NCBI GenBank assembly: GCA_029266615.1
Contig: JAQSWN010000042.1
Location: 1-46,362, forward strand
Direction of reading: 5' to 3'
Source: Polyangiaceae bacterium
Lineage (GTDB): Bacteria; Myxococcota_A; Polyangia; Polyangiales; Polyangiaceae
Length of the DNA stretch: 46,362 bases
Shown piece after piece: positions 23,912 to 32,260 of the stretch; the first letter of the stretch is position 1, and each line of letters starts with the position of its first letter. The position numbers were made by a program, and so were the translations under genes. Below the pieces are notes generated by a model. The model saw only the letters and a list, made by a program, of their open reading frames with translations. It was not told the DNA's origin and did not search any database.

Positions 23912-26446
23912 ATGATCAGAAGCACCGCCGCCTTCAGCCTCGGGCTCGCGTTCGCCCTCTCGCTCGCCCCCCCGGCTCGCGCGCAGTTCCCCACGGAACA
24001 GCCCACGCGTCTGCCCGCATTGGGCAAGAGCGCGGCCAGTAACGACGACTCAAGCGCGCTCGTCCAGAACCCCGCCAACATCGCCTTCATTCCTGCGAGC
24101 GAGCTGCGTTGGTCGAGCGTTTACTTGAACGAAGGCTCACGCGCGGCGTGGCAAGGTCACGCCTTCGGCTTCGCCTTCCCGATCCCGTTCTTGAACGCCT
24201 CCACCGGTCTCCGGGTGGACTTGATGGCCCCGCCTACTGGCGGCGCCGGCACGCTCTTTCGAAGCGACGGCGTGTACCAATGGATCACCTGGGGCCTCGC
24301 GATAAAGGCGAGCAACAGCTTCAGCGTCGGCATGTCGCTGCAGCGGTCGTACTCGGACATGCGTGAGGCGCACGGCCTGTTCGGCTGGTCCATGGGCTTG
24401 ACCAGCCGCCCGTCGGACTATTTCGGCATGGCGTTCGTCGCCCACGACATCAACGGTCCGAAGAACGACCACGGGGGCGCGCTCAATCGCAGCTTCGACC
24501 TCGCGCTCGCGCTGCGGCCGCTACGGAGCCGCTCGTTGGAGGTCGGTCTCGCCGGCAAAATCATCGACGCGCCGGACGCTTACTGGTCCCCTAGCGCCAC
24601 CCTCGGCCTGGACATTCCGGAGCTCGGCCGGCTCCGGGGCAGCTTCGGCGTGGTGGACCCGGACAACGGCGTCTCCAAAAGCGAGTGGCTGGCCAGCGCG
24701 AGCATGTCGTTTTATCTGAACGGCACCGCGGGGTCGATGGAGCTCGGCGCCGGCAGCATCTTCGGCGGCGCCCTGGGCCGCAACGTGAGCGGCAAGGCGC
24801 ACGAGAACCTCACCACGGAGTTCGCGTTCAAAGGCTACCGAGAGCCGACCGGCACTTCCTCACCGAGCTACGCGCTACGCATTCGTTTGGAGAGCACGCC
24901 GGGCGTGCGCGAGCACACCGCGCTTCTCCGTCACTTGTGGCAAGTCGCCCAGGAGGAGGACTCGGTGAGCGCGGTGGTGCTGGAGCTCCGAACTGCTCCG
25001 GCGACCTCCATCGCGCACGTGCAAGAGCTGCGGGACGCCGTGTACATGCTCCGCGAGTCGGGCAAGAAAGTGCTCTGCCACTTGGAGGACGCCGACGGCG
25101 CGTCGCTCTACCTGTGCTCGGCGGCTGATCGCATCTTGGTCAATCCGGCGGGCGGGTTGCGCTTCGCGGGCCTGCGGGCTCGGTATTTCTACTACGCGGG
25201 CTTGCTGGAAAAGCTCGGCATCAAGGCGGACTTCGTGCGCATCGGCGCTCACAAGAGCGCGCCGGAGGCGTTCACGCGCACCGGCGCGTCGGACACCGCG
25301 AGGGACGACAAAGTAGACCTTTTGCAACAGCACGAAAAGCAGCTCACGCTCGGCATCGCCCACGGCCGTAAGCTGACCGCGCAGCAAGTGCGCGAGCGCG
25401 TCGCCAAGGGCCCGTTCGTCGCCATCGAGGCCAAGACGGCCGGCTTCGTAGACGGCTACGCGTTCGACGACGAGCTGGAGTCGCAAGCCTCGCTCCTCGT
25501 CGGCCAGCCCGTGCGCCTCATCGACGACAAGCGCGGGCCGATCGCGAACCGCTTCAACGGCGCGAGCCCCGGCGTCGCCATCGTGTACGTGGACGGCGAC
25601 ATGGTGGACGGCCGCAGCCAAACCATTCCGTTTTTAGGAATGAAGCTCGCCGGCTCGTACACGATCGCAGAGTCGATCAAGAAGGCCCGAGAGAATCCGC
25701 TCATTGGCGCGGTCGTGCTCCGCGTCGAAACAGGCGGCGGCTCGGCCATGGCGGCGGACGTCATCTGGCGGGAGCTGGAGCGCACCACGAAGGTGAAGCC
25801 CGTCATCGTCAGCATGGGCAGCGCCGCTGCGAGCGGCGGCTACTACATCGCCTCGCCGGCGACGCGCGTGTTCGCGAACCCGCTCACCATCACGGGCAGC
25901 ATCGGTATCTTCTACGGCAAGGCGGACGTTTCGGAGCTCTTGCGAAAGCTGGGCGTCAACATCGAGGTCTACAAGACCGCGCCGCGCGCCGACGCCGAGT
26001 CCATCTTCCGCCCCTTCACGGACGAAGAGAAGGTGGAGCTAAAGCGCAAGGTTTGGCAGTTTTACGACGTGTTTTTGCAGCGCGTTGCCGACGGCCGAAA
26101 GCTCACCAAAGAGCAGGTGGACGCGGTCGGGCAAGGGCGCGTGTGGACCGGCGAGCAGGCCCTGCAGCACAAGCTGGTGGACGAGCTCGGCGGCCTACGA
26201 CAAGCGCTCGCAGCGGCCCGGGCCATGGCCGGCTTGCCGGAGCACGCGCCGATTCAAGAGCTGCCGCCGCCCGACACCTCACTCATCGGTCGCATTCTGG
26301 GCATCGAGGGCGTGAGCGAAAACCTGCCCTCCCACTTGCAAGTGCTGCCCGCGGGCATGATGGACTTGGTGCGCGCGCTCGGGCCTTTCATCTTTCACCC
26401 CGCCGACAAGCCCCTCGCACGCATGGAGCTGACCCGCGTTGAGTGA
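23912..26446 (+). CDS. sppA: SppA-type S49 peptidase fused to N-terminal outer-membrane-barrel-like domain
   Basis: 844 residues from ATG 23912. A signal peptide (LALSLAPPARAQ) precedes about 280 residues that read like a transmembrane beta-barrel of the PorV/FadL type: NPANIAFIPASELRW, then repeated amphipathic strands such as FGFAFPIPF and SLEVGLAGKII, ending near 310. The remainder is a 67K-type SppA with two S49 domains. The general base Lys is in IGAHKSAPEAF (K448) and the nucleophile Ser in AAASGGYYIA (S641), so the dyad is intact. Normal SppA is an inner-membrane enzyme that degrades cleaved signal peptides. Here the barrel suggests an outer-membrane location with the protease in the periplasm, which is inference. 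The downstream ABC-like gene overlaps it by eight bases. Confidence 0.88.
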   Translation: MIRSTAAFSLGLAFALSLAPPARAQFPTEQPTRLPALGKSAASNDDSSALVQNPANIAFIPASELRWSSVYLNEGSRAAWQGHAFGFAFPIPFLNASTGLRVDLMAPPTGGAGTLFRSDGVYQWITWGLAIKASNSFSVGMSLQRSYSDMREAHGLFGWSMGLTSRPSDYFGMAFVAHDINGPKNDHGGALNRSFDLALALRPLRSRSLEVGLAGKIIDAPDAYWSPSATLGLDIPELGRLRGSFGVVDPDNGVSKSEWLASASMSFYLNGTAGSMELGAGSIFGGALGRNVSGKAHENLTTEFAFKGYREPTGTSSPSYALRIRLESTPGVREHTALLRHLWQVAQEEDSVSAVVLELRTAPATSIAHVQELRDAVYMLRESGKKVLCHLEDADGASLYLCSAADRILVNPAGGLRFAGLRARYFYYAGLLEKLGIKADFVRIGAHKSAPEAFTRTGASDTARDDKVDLLQQHEKQLTLGIAHGRKLTAQQVRERVAKGPFVAIEAKTAGFVDGYAFDDELESQASLLVGQPVRLIDDKRGPIANRFNGASPGVAIVYVDGDMVDGRSQTIPFLGMKLAGSYTIAESIKKARENPLIGAVVLRVETGGGSAMAADVIWRELERTTKVKPVIVSMGSAAASGGYYIASPATRVFANPLTITGSIGIFYGKADVSELLRKLGVNIEVYKTAPRADAESIFRPFTDEEKVELKRKVWQFYDVFLQRVADGRKLTKEQVDAVGQGRVWTGEQALQHKLVDELGGLRQALAAARAMAGLPEHAPIQELPPPDTSLIGRILGIEGVSENLPSHLQVLPAGMMDLVRALGPFIFHPADKPLARMELTRVE

Positions 26447-27347
26447 CCATCCCACCTTGGAAGCGCAGGGTGCGCGCATCGACCTCCTCGGTCAGCCACT
26501 ACTCGCGCAGCTCAGCCTGCACGGACGCGCCGAGCGTTTGGCGTTGCTCGGCGACTGGTCCGCTCTGTTCCGCCTTTTCGCGGGCGAGGCGGAGCTCAGC
26601 GCCGGCAGCCTGAACGTGGCCGGAGAGCCCGTACCGCGCGGCGTGGAGCAAGGCAAAGTCGGAGTCATGCGGCTGGATCCACAGCTCCCCGTTGCTTGGA
26701 GCGCGGAGCAGCTGCTCGCCACCAGCGCGGAGCTCTGCGGCCTGCCCGCCAAGTCCGCGGGCCGGAATGCCTTCCAAGTCTTGGAACGACTCGGCCTTGC
26801 CGAGCTCGCGCCCCGCCGCATCGCCCACCTTCAGCTCGCGGAGCGACGCGCGCTGCTCGTCGCCCACGCCGTCCTCACGGATCCGCTCGCCCTCTGCTTG
26901 GAAGAGCCGCTCGCCGCGTTGGACACGCATGGGGAGCTCGCGGTCATGGCCGTCATCGAACGGGCGAGCGCCGGTCGGCGCCTGCTGGTCGCAGTGGGGG
27001 ACCCGGGCGCAACCGCCGCCACGCGACGCCTCGTCCAAAGCTGCGGCGAGCGCTTCGGCCTCGCCGCGGGCGTCGCCGTGCCTCTGTCGGCGGAAACGTC
27101 CGCCCTCGCGCGGGTCACGGCCACCATCTGCAAGAACCACCAAGCGTTTGCCGCCGCTCTCGCCGCACGCGGCATCGCGGCGCACCCGACGCACGAAGCG
27201 GGTGTGCTCGGTAGCCTCACGTCCCCCGTTGCGGGGCCGTGTTGGCGCTACTTGGTGGAGCTGCCAACCGACAGCAGCGCACCCATCTTGGATGCCGCGC
27301 TCGAAACGGACGCGGGCCTGGTCGAGCTCATCCCTCTGTTCTCCTAG
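26439..27347 (+). CDS. Degenerate ABC-type ATPase-like protein (no Walker A)
   Basis: 302 residues from TTG 26439, overlapping the end of sppA by eight bases, so coupled translation is likely. The layout is that of an ABC ATPase: an N-terminal beta domain, a signature-like helix (HLQLAERRALLVAHAVL) and a Walker-B/D-loop-like LALCLEEPLAALDTHGE. Where the Walker A loop GxxGSGKST should be, the sequence is LLGDWSALFRLFAGE, with no Lys-Ser/Thr. ATP hydrolysis by the usual mechanism is therefore unlikely. The C-terminal 100 residues are unassigned. No permease gene is adjacent. It could be a regulatory or structural paralog, perhaps pairing with an active ABC subunit. Family call by pattern; confidence moderate. 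Confidence 0.65.
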   Translation: MSDHPTLEAQGARIDLLGQPLLAQLSLHGRAERLALLGDWSALFRLFAGEAELSAGSLNVAGEPVPRGVEQGKVGVMRLDPQLPVAWSAEQLLATSAELCGLPAKSAGRNAFQVLERLGLAELAPRRIAHLQLAERRALLVAHAVLTDPLALCLEEPLAALDTHGELAVMAVIERASAGRRLLVAVGDPGATAATRRLVQSCGERFGLAAGVAVPLSAETSALARVTATICKNHQAFAAALAARGIAAHPTHEAGVLGSLTSPVAGPCWRYLVELPTDSSAPILDAALETDAGLVELIPLFS

Positions 27348-27524
27348 CCGCGCTCGGCCAACCCCGCGAAAGGGAAGGCGGGCAGCCTCGGCGCGAAGGC
27401 CGACAATTGGCCAACGCAAGGCAGTCGCGCACCCCGTGTAAGCCACTGTAAACCCGCAGGTTTCCGAGGCATTCTCAAAGCGAGCCTTCAGAAACGAATG
27501 AGACGGCCGTCCTAGGAGAGGGCA

Positions 27525-28382
27525 GTGTCTACGATCATCGGGCTCATCGTCGTATTCGGCTCCGTGCTTGGCGGCTTCGCCATGTCCGGTGGTGCCTTCG
27601 GCATCCTGATTCAGCCGAACGAGCTTATCGTGATTGGCGGGGCCACGGTCGGAACGGTCGTGATCTCGGCGCCCGGCAAGGTGCTGAGCCGCGTCATGGC
27701 GGCGTTCAAGAAGGGCTTCGGCAGCAGCGCTCCGGTGAAGCAGGACTACATGGACCTGCTGAAGCTGCTCTATCAAATCCTCGCCCTCATCCGGCGCGAA
27801 GGCGTGCTGGCGCTCGAGCCGCACGTGAGCGACCGCGCCACGAGCTCGCTGTTCAGCGCCTACCCTAAGGTGATGCACCGCCACCACGCGGCCGACTTCT
27901 TGGTGGACGGCCTGAAGCAGCTGGTGGACGGCTGCTCGGCGGAGGAGCTCTCGCTCTTGTTCGACGCGGAGCTCGAGACCCACCACGACGAAGCGCACCA
28001 ACCCGTGGGCTTGATCCGCACGGCGGGCGACGCGCTCCCGGGCCTCGGCATCGTGGCCGCCGTGCTCGGTATCATCATCACCATGGGTCATTTGGACGGC
28101 GGTCCCGAGGTCATCGGCCACCACGTCGCAGCCGCGCTCGTCGGCACGTTTTTGGGCATTTTGCTGTGCTACGGCATGGTCGCCCCCATCGCGACCAGCA
28201 TCGAGATTCAAGGCAACGCCGAGAGCCGCTTCATGCTCTGCATCAAGGAGGCGGTCGTGGCGGCCGCTCGCGGGGTCAACCCGCAAATCGCCATCGAGTT
28301 TGCGCGCCGCAGTATCTTCTCGGACGAGCGCCCCACGACGCCGGAGCTCGAGAAGGCCTTTGCGGAGCTGAAAGGTAAGTAA
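27525..28382 (+). CDS. motA: Flagellar-type motor stator protein MotA
   Basis: 285 residues from GTG 27525; AGGAGAGGGCA upstream is a strong ribosome site. Inner-membrane stator subunit that, with MotB, couples ion flow to rotation. Four TM segments are seen: near residues 2-22 and 33-50, then two after 165 (DALPGLGIVAAVLGIIITM and the VGTFLGILLCYGMVAPIA region). The cytoplasmic loop carries the RREGVLALE motif expected to contact the rotor. The prolines at the start of TM3 (DALPG) and in TM4 (VAPIA) correspond to the functional prolines of MotA. Adjacent to motB with a one-base overlap. No other flagellar gene is in the window, so rotor and filament genes must be elsewhere if it serves a flagellum. 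Confidence 0.9.
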   Translation: MSTIIGLIVVFGSVLGGFAMSGGAFGILIQPNELIVIGGATVGTVVISAPGKVLSRVMAAFKKGFGSSAPVKQDYMDLLKLLYQILALIRREGVLALEPHVSDRATSSLFSAYPKVMHRHHAADFLVDGLKQLVDGCSAEELSLLFDAELETHHDEAHQPVGLIRTAGDALPGLGIVAAVLGIIITMGHLDGGPEVIGHHVAAALVGTFLGILLCYGMVAPIATSIEIQGNAESRFMLCIKEAVVAAARGVNPQIAIEFARRSIFSDERPTTPELEKAFAELKGK

Positions 28383-29293
28383 TGGCGGGCGCAGCTCCGA
28401 GCGGTGGTGGCGCGCGCGTCATCATCATCAAGAAGAAAGCCAAGGGTCACGGCGGGCACCACGGCGGCGCCTGGAAGGTGGCTTACGCGGACTTCGTGAC
28501 CGCCATGATGGCGTTCTTCATGGTGATGTGGCTGCTCGCCCAGACCGACCAGCAGACGCGGCAGCAGCTGTCGGAGTACTTCCGCACCGGCGTGTTCTCG
28601 GGCGCGCCTTCCGTCCTCAATGGCGGCAGCGGCATCCAGAACAAGGGTTACTTCGACGTCGTGGGTCAATCCGCGATTCAGCCGGAGAGCGCGCAGTTCG
28701 AGCGCGTTGCGGCCGCGGTGCGCGCGGCCATGCAGCGCGAGCTCATGGAAGATCCAGCGTTGAAGCGCCTCGCCCAGCAGCTCAAGGTGAGCGTCACCGA
28801 AGAGGGCCTGCTCATCCAAATCTTGGACGGCTCCGGAGACGACCTGCTGTTCGATCGCTCCTCCTCCGATCTGAAGCCGCGCCTCGACCAACTTTTGGCC
28901 GTCATCGCCCCGATTTTGGGACGGCTCGACAACAAGATCCAAGTCCACGGGCACACGGACGCCAAGCCGTTCCCGGCCGGCTCTAACCGCTCCAACTGGC
29001 AGCTCTCGTTCGAGCGCGCGGACGCGGCGCGCTTCGTGCTCGAGAAGAGTGGCTTGAAGAAGGGCCAAATCGGCGGCGTCTTCGCCCACGGCTCCTCCGC
29101 GCTCTTCAACGCGAAAGAGCCCTACGCGCCCGAGAACCGCCGCCTCGCCATCCTTGCGGTGCGCAAAGGCCTGGAGACCTACGCTTCGCAAGGCTTGAGC
29201 CCGAAGCCGCAACCCGCGCCGACCAAGCCCGCACCGCTCGCCAAGTCGCCGGCGGCCAAGCGCGCCGAAGCCAGCGAAGACGCGCCGAACTGA
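28382..29293 (+). CDS. motB: Flagellar-type motor stator protein MotB
   Basis: 303 residues; TAATG overlap with motA. An N-terminal cytoplasmic stretch with Gly/His and Lys clusters is followed by one TM helix (YADFVTAMMAFFMVMWLLA) that holds the ion-binding Asp. A plug/linker region follows. The OmpA-like peptidoglycan-binding domain covers about 150-265, with VHGHTDAKPF, NWQLSFERADAARFVL and NRRLAI. Anchored to the wall, it forms the stator with MotA. The last ~35 residues are a Pro/Ala/Lys tail ending in KRAEASEDAPN. The same KRAEASED string is found in the tail of the unrelated protein at 19552-20562. A strong hairpin follows the stop. Confidence 0.92.
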   Translation: MAGAAPSGGGARVIIIKKKAKGHGGHHGGAWKVAYADFVTAMMAFFMVMWLLAQTDQQTRQQLSEYFRTGVFSGAPSVLNGGSGIQNKGYFDVVGQSAIQPESAQFERVAAAVRAAMQRELMEDPALKRLAQQLKVSVTEEGLLIQILDGSGDDLLFDRSSSDLKPRLDQLLAVIAPILGRLDNKIQVHGHTDAKPFPAGSNRSNWQLSFERADAARFVLEKSGLKKGQIGGVFAHGSSALFNAKEPYAPENRRLAILAVRKGLETYASQGLSPKPQPAPTKPAPLAKSPAAKRAEASEDAPN

Positions 29294-29337
29294 GCCGAGC
29301 TCCGCGCGTTCTCTGGTGGGAGGCCGTTGTTCGTGTT

Positions 29338-29361
29338 GGGCCTGCCCCGCTGGGCAGGCCC
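29338..29361 (+). terminator. Hairpin after motAB
   Basis: A perfect 10-base stem (GGGCCTGCCC with GGGCAGGCCC) around a CGCT loop, 44 bases after the motB stop. No T-run follows, but position and strength fit the end of the motA-motB transcript. Confidence 0.6.
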
Positions 29362-29697
29362 GAGACACGGCGAGACTGCTCTCGTCCTTCTCGCCATCGA
29401 TCCGCTCTCATCGTTCGCCGAATCGCCGCAGCGAGAAGTCTCCGTCGACCTCGGGCCTTCAGCGCTCTCGAGTCGCGCGTCGAGCTCGTCGACATTCAAA
29501 AAAGTAGGGGGTTCGAGGCTCCGCACGATGTCGCGCTTCGGACGAAATTTTCTGAATGTTCTCAGGCTGGTGACCGCACAGAGAGTCACCACGTTGCCCT
29601 TGGACGCGAAATTCTTGAAATCGTCGATGAACGCCGTGCGCGGCTACCATAGCCGCCCGCCGTTTCCGGACCGAGACGCGAAGCGCCTCAGAGTCGC
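29362..29697. other. Gene-free stretch between motAB hairpin and convergent lipoprotein gene
   Basis: 336 bases. Its main content is one copy of a dispersed repeat (29489-29558). Short open frames on the plus strand run through it into the antisense of the lipoprotein gene, including one from ATG 29528 (MSRFGRNFLNVLRLV), but none has recognisable protein features. Confidence 0.4.
29489..29558 (+). repeat. Dispersed intergenic repeat, copy A
   Basis: About 70 bases that align with 46147-46220. Shared blocks include TCGACATT, a run of A, a GGG-GTT block, CGATGTC, CGCTT, GGAC and AAATTTTCT/AAATTTCT, ending in AATG. The copy is bounded by an imperfect inverted repeat: ATTCAAAAAA (29494-29503) and TTTTCTGAAT (29548-29557), 9 of 10 complementary. 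Upstream, GAGTCGC is also shared. It may be a small non-autonomous element or a conserved leader; two copies cannot decide. Confidence 0.45.
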
Positions 29698-31362
29698 TCA
29701 GGGGATTTCGGCCAGGCGTATCTTGGCCGTCGTGTAGGGCTTCACGTAGTTGATGCCGTTCGCGGCGGTCGCGTCCTCGAGCACCTTGCCGCTGCTGACT
29801 ACGTACTTGCCTTGAGCATTGGCCCCCTGCGCGCTCGGCGTCCACGTGTTGCCGACGGCTTGGATAGTCACGCTCTGAAACTGCAAACGCATGGCGGACG
29901 AAAGCGATGCCGCGCGCTGCAAGAACGTATTGCCCCCCGGGTCCGCGAGGGTGCCGAGGTCGATCGTCGACGCGTTCGTGCCGTCCAGCATGATGGCGTG
30001 CCAGTTCGCGGTCGACGTGATGTCCACCGATGTGTCGCGCATCTTGAGGTCGAGCACGGTCCCCCCGTTGCCGATGCGCATGCCAATCAAGCTGCTATCG
30101 TAAAATTTGCAGCCGTCGATGACGACGCTGCGCGTTCCGTTGGCGCTCAGGTCGGCACCGCCAACGCTGTGGTCGTAAAACTCGCTGTTCGACAAGCGAA
30201 GCTCCTGGGGGAGCAGGCTCTTCACGCCCGTGCCGCAGCCGTGCACCTTGCTGCCTTCGATCTCGAGCAGCTTGCCGTCGTTGACGACGAAGCAGTTGGA
30301 GGCGGTCACGCTCGTCGCGATATCCGACCCGGTGACGATGAGCTCGCTCGTATTCGACTGTTCGAAGAGCATGGCCGAGGCGGCCGCGACCTTCACGTCT
30401 TGCAACTGGCCCACGGCTTCGTTCTGAAGGGTGAGCACCGGGCCGGTGCCGCCCTCGAACGATACCTTCGATAGCGACACACTCGACTCCCCCCGACCGC
30501 GGAAGATCGCGCCGCTGCCGTAATTGCGTAGAATGCCGCCGCTCACGGAGATGGTCGCGGTATCCGAGACGATCGCGAATCCTTGTCCGCCATTGCCGAG
30601 CACCTCGCCCTCGCTCCCGAGCACGACCGCGCTCGCCGAGCCGGTCAGCCCAAGGCACAGCTGCGTGCAGTTGAAGAAGGAGCTGTTCTCGATCGTGACG
30701 GTGCCCTGAGCGGCGACCCCGCCGGCGAAGCGCAGCACGTACTGCGCGTCCGTGACCTTGAGGCCGCTGAAATGACTGTCGCCTTCGAGCTCGAACACGG
30801 CGGCGGAAGTACCGCTGGTGATGTTCGCCTGGCCGGCGTTCTTCGCCATGACGTTCACGCCGGCAGGAATCTTGACGACTTGGTTGCTCATCGGGAAGGT
30901 GCCGTCGAGGAAGACGATCGTGTCGCCCGGTTGCGCGACGCTCGCGGCCTTCGCTAGCGTCTCGAACGGCGCGGCCTCGGTGCCGGCCGCGGTATCGCTC
31001 CCGTCCACGCCGATGTAGAGGCCGCTGAAGGGTTGCTCTGGGCCTTCACCGCCCGCGCCGCTCGAGCCGCCCGCGTCGTTCCCACCCGCGGTCGGCTCGC
31101 TCCCACCACCTGCGGCCGTGCCGCTCGTCCCGCCGGTGTCACCCGCGCCGCCCTGCGCTCCAGGCTCGCCAGCGCTACCAGCGGTGCTGCTGCCCGCCGA
31201 GCCAGCCTTGCCCGCGTCACCGCTGTTCTCACCACCTTCACCGCCTTGCGGGAGCCGACCAGGCTCGTTCTTCTTACCGTCGTCCGAGCCGCACGCCGTG
31301 AAAACCGCGCCGGACAAGATCAGCGACAGCACCCACGATCCCGCGCGCGAAAGCTTGAGCAT
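29698..31362 (-). CDS. Parallel beta-helix lipoprotein
   Basis: 554 residues from ATG 31362. Signal peptide with lipobox VFTAC, then about 85 residues of Gly/Ser/Ala/Glu linker (AGKAGSAGSS, GAGDTGGTSG), a hallmark of myxobacterial surface lipoproteins. From about residue 110 the pattern YIGVDGSDTAAGTEAAPFETLAKA begins a pectate-lyase-like (DUF1565-type) parallel beta-helix. Its coils show repeated short strands: VTIENSSFFNC, ISVSGGILRNYG, SVSLSKVSFEGG, ELIVTGSDI and SVVIDGCKFYDSS. No catalytic residues of known polysaccharide lyases can be recognised, so a binding or structural role is as likely as an enzymatic one. Predicted to be lipid-anchored outside the cytoplasm. Its start is 65 bases downstream of the DUF5947 gene end. 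Confidence 0.82.
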   Translation of the reverse strand: MLKLSRAGSWVLSLILSGAVFTACGSDDGKKNEPGRLPQGGEGGENSGDAGKAGSAGSSTAGSAGEPGAQGGAGDTGGTSGTAAGGGSEPTAGGNDAGGSSGAGGEGPEQPFSGLYIGVDGSDTAAGTEAAPFETLAKAASVAQPGDTIVFLDGTFPMSNQVVKIPAGVNVMAKNAGQANITSGTSAAVFELEGDSHFSGLKVTDAQYVLRFAGGVAAQGTVTIENSSFFNCTQLCLGLTGSASAVVLGSEGEVLGNGGQGFAIVSDTATISVSGGILRNYGSGAIFRGRGESSVSLSKVSFEGGTGPVLTLQNEAVGQLQDVKVAAASAMLFEQSNTSELIVTGSDIATSVTASNCFVVNDGKLLEIEGSKVHGCGTGVKSLLPQELRLSNSEFYDHSVGGADLSANGTRSVVIDGCKFYDSSLIGMRIGNGGTVLDLKMRDTSVDITSTANWHAIMLDGTNASTIDLGTLADPGGNTFLQRAASLSSAMRLQFQSVTIQAVGNTWTPSAQGANAQGKYVVSSGKVLEDATAANGINYVKPYTTAKIRLAEIP

Positions 31363-31396
31363 GGCGGGATTTTAGGCTTGGCGTGGCCTAGCCGAA

Positions 31397-31414
31397 ATGG
31401 GCCGTTCGGCCCAT
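31397..31414 (-). terminator. Hairpin after the DUF5947 gene
   Basis: A perfect 7-base stem (ATGGGCC/GGCCCAT) with a GTTC loop, 13 bases beyond the end of the minus-strand gene that stops at 31428. A 12-base palindrome (AGCGCATGCGCT) lies at that gene's stop. No long T-run. Confidence 0.4.
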
Positions 31415-31427
31415 GACAGCGCATGCG

Positions 31428-32057
31428 CTAACCGCTCGGTCGGCGGCTGTGTCGCTTTTGCGCGGCTTGCCCGTCCAAACGCTCGAAGAACCCCTGCACG
31501 ACCGCCAGCTCCGGCGAGGAAACGGGCGCGTCCGCCCCGCGCAGCAGCTCCGCGAGCTCGTAGCAATGATCGACGGAGGCTTGAAAGTAGTCTTGGTGGC
31601 GCGACGTGCGGCGCACGAGAAACGACTCCACGTCTGGTAGCACGCTCTTCAACACCGGAAAGCGTCGCTCGAGCGCGCTCCACGCCCTGAGCGGTACGAA
31701 CGACTCGATGATGCCGGACCGACCCGGAAACGTAGCGACGACCTCGCCGGTGCGGCTGCGCATGGTGAAGTACGCGAGCCCAACCGGCACGCTCAGGTCC
31801 GACCAGCTCGCGTCGTCGATGTCTAGCCCGACGAGGCGGGCGGCGCGGCGCTGCACCCGCAAGTAGCGCGCGCCTTGGCGCTCCTGCTCCTGCGAAAACA
31901 GCGTTGCGCAGGTCCGGCAGGCGCAAAATACACGGCGCGCGTCGGGCTCCAGCAGGTGGTCGTGCTCGACAGACAGCGCGCCCGCGCACAACTCGCACTC
32001 TTCGATCGCAGCTCCGGTCACGAAAGCGCGAAGCTTCGCCAGCACGGCATTCGGCAT
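31428..32057 (-). CDS. DUF5947 family protein
   Basis: 209 residues from ATG 32057, with AGAGGGA about nine bases upstream; longer starts give Arg-rich, non-conserved N-termini. The sequence matches the DUF5947 layout: ECELCAGALSVEHDHLLEPD, CACRTCATLF, LSVPVGLAYFTM, FPGRSGIIES, LPDVESFLVRR, VDHCYELAELLRG and a final VVQGFFERL. Two CxxC pairs (CELC, CRTC) plus His suggest a metal-binding N-terminus. As I recall, members are mostly found in gene sets of uptake [NiFe]-hydrogenases, where their role is unknown. No hydrogenase or maturation gene is nearby, so this copy is an orphan. Cytoplasmic. Family call from memory of the pattern. Confidence 0.75.
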   Translation of the reverse strand: MPNAVLAKLRAFVTGAAIEECELCAGALSVEHDHLLEPDARRVFCACRTCATLFSQEQERQGARYLRVQRRAARLVGLDIDDASWSDLSVPVGLAYFTMRSRTGEVVATFPGRSGIIESFVPLRAWSALERRFPVLKSVLPDVESFLVRRTSRHQDYFQASVDHCYELAELLRGADAPVSSPELAVVQGFFERLDGQAAQKRHSRRPSG

Positions 32058-32260
32058 GCAGTTGTTCCCTCTTCGTCCGAGCCATGCGCGAGCACAGGGC
32101 CCGATCGAGCGAACCCCCAACATACACGCGCCACGGCAAGATCCGAAAGCTTTCGTGATTTCCGAAATGTTCCGGCGGTTTCCTGCCGAGCCTCCTCGTC
32201 GCCCGGGCACGGCCGACCGTGAGCGGTGCTAGAACGTTCGTGGGCTAGGCATCGATCGGA

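Noticed and set aside
27450..27480. Possible flagellar sigma-28 promoter (TAAA, 15 bases, GGCATTCT) ahead of motA
   Set aside because: Only the TAAA half fits; the second half does not match GCCGATAA.
1..29293. MCP, histidine kinases and MotAB read as one motility locus
   Set aside because: They are separated by up to 25 kb of unrelated genes on both strands and no other che or flagellar genes are present.
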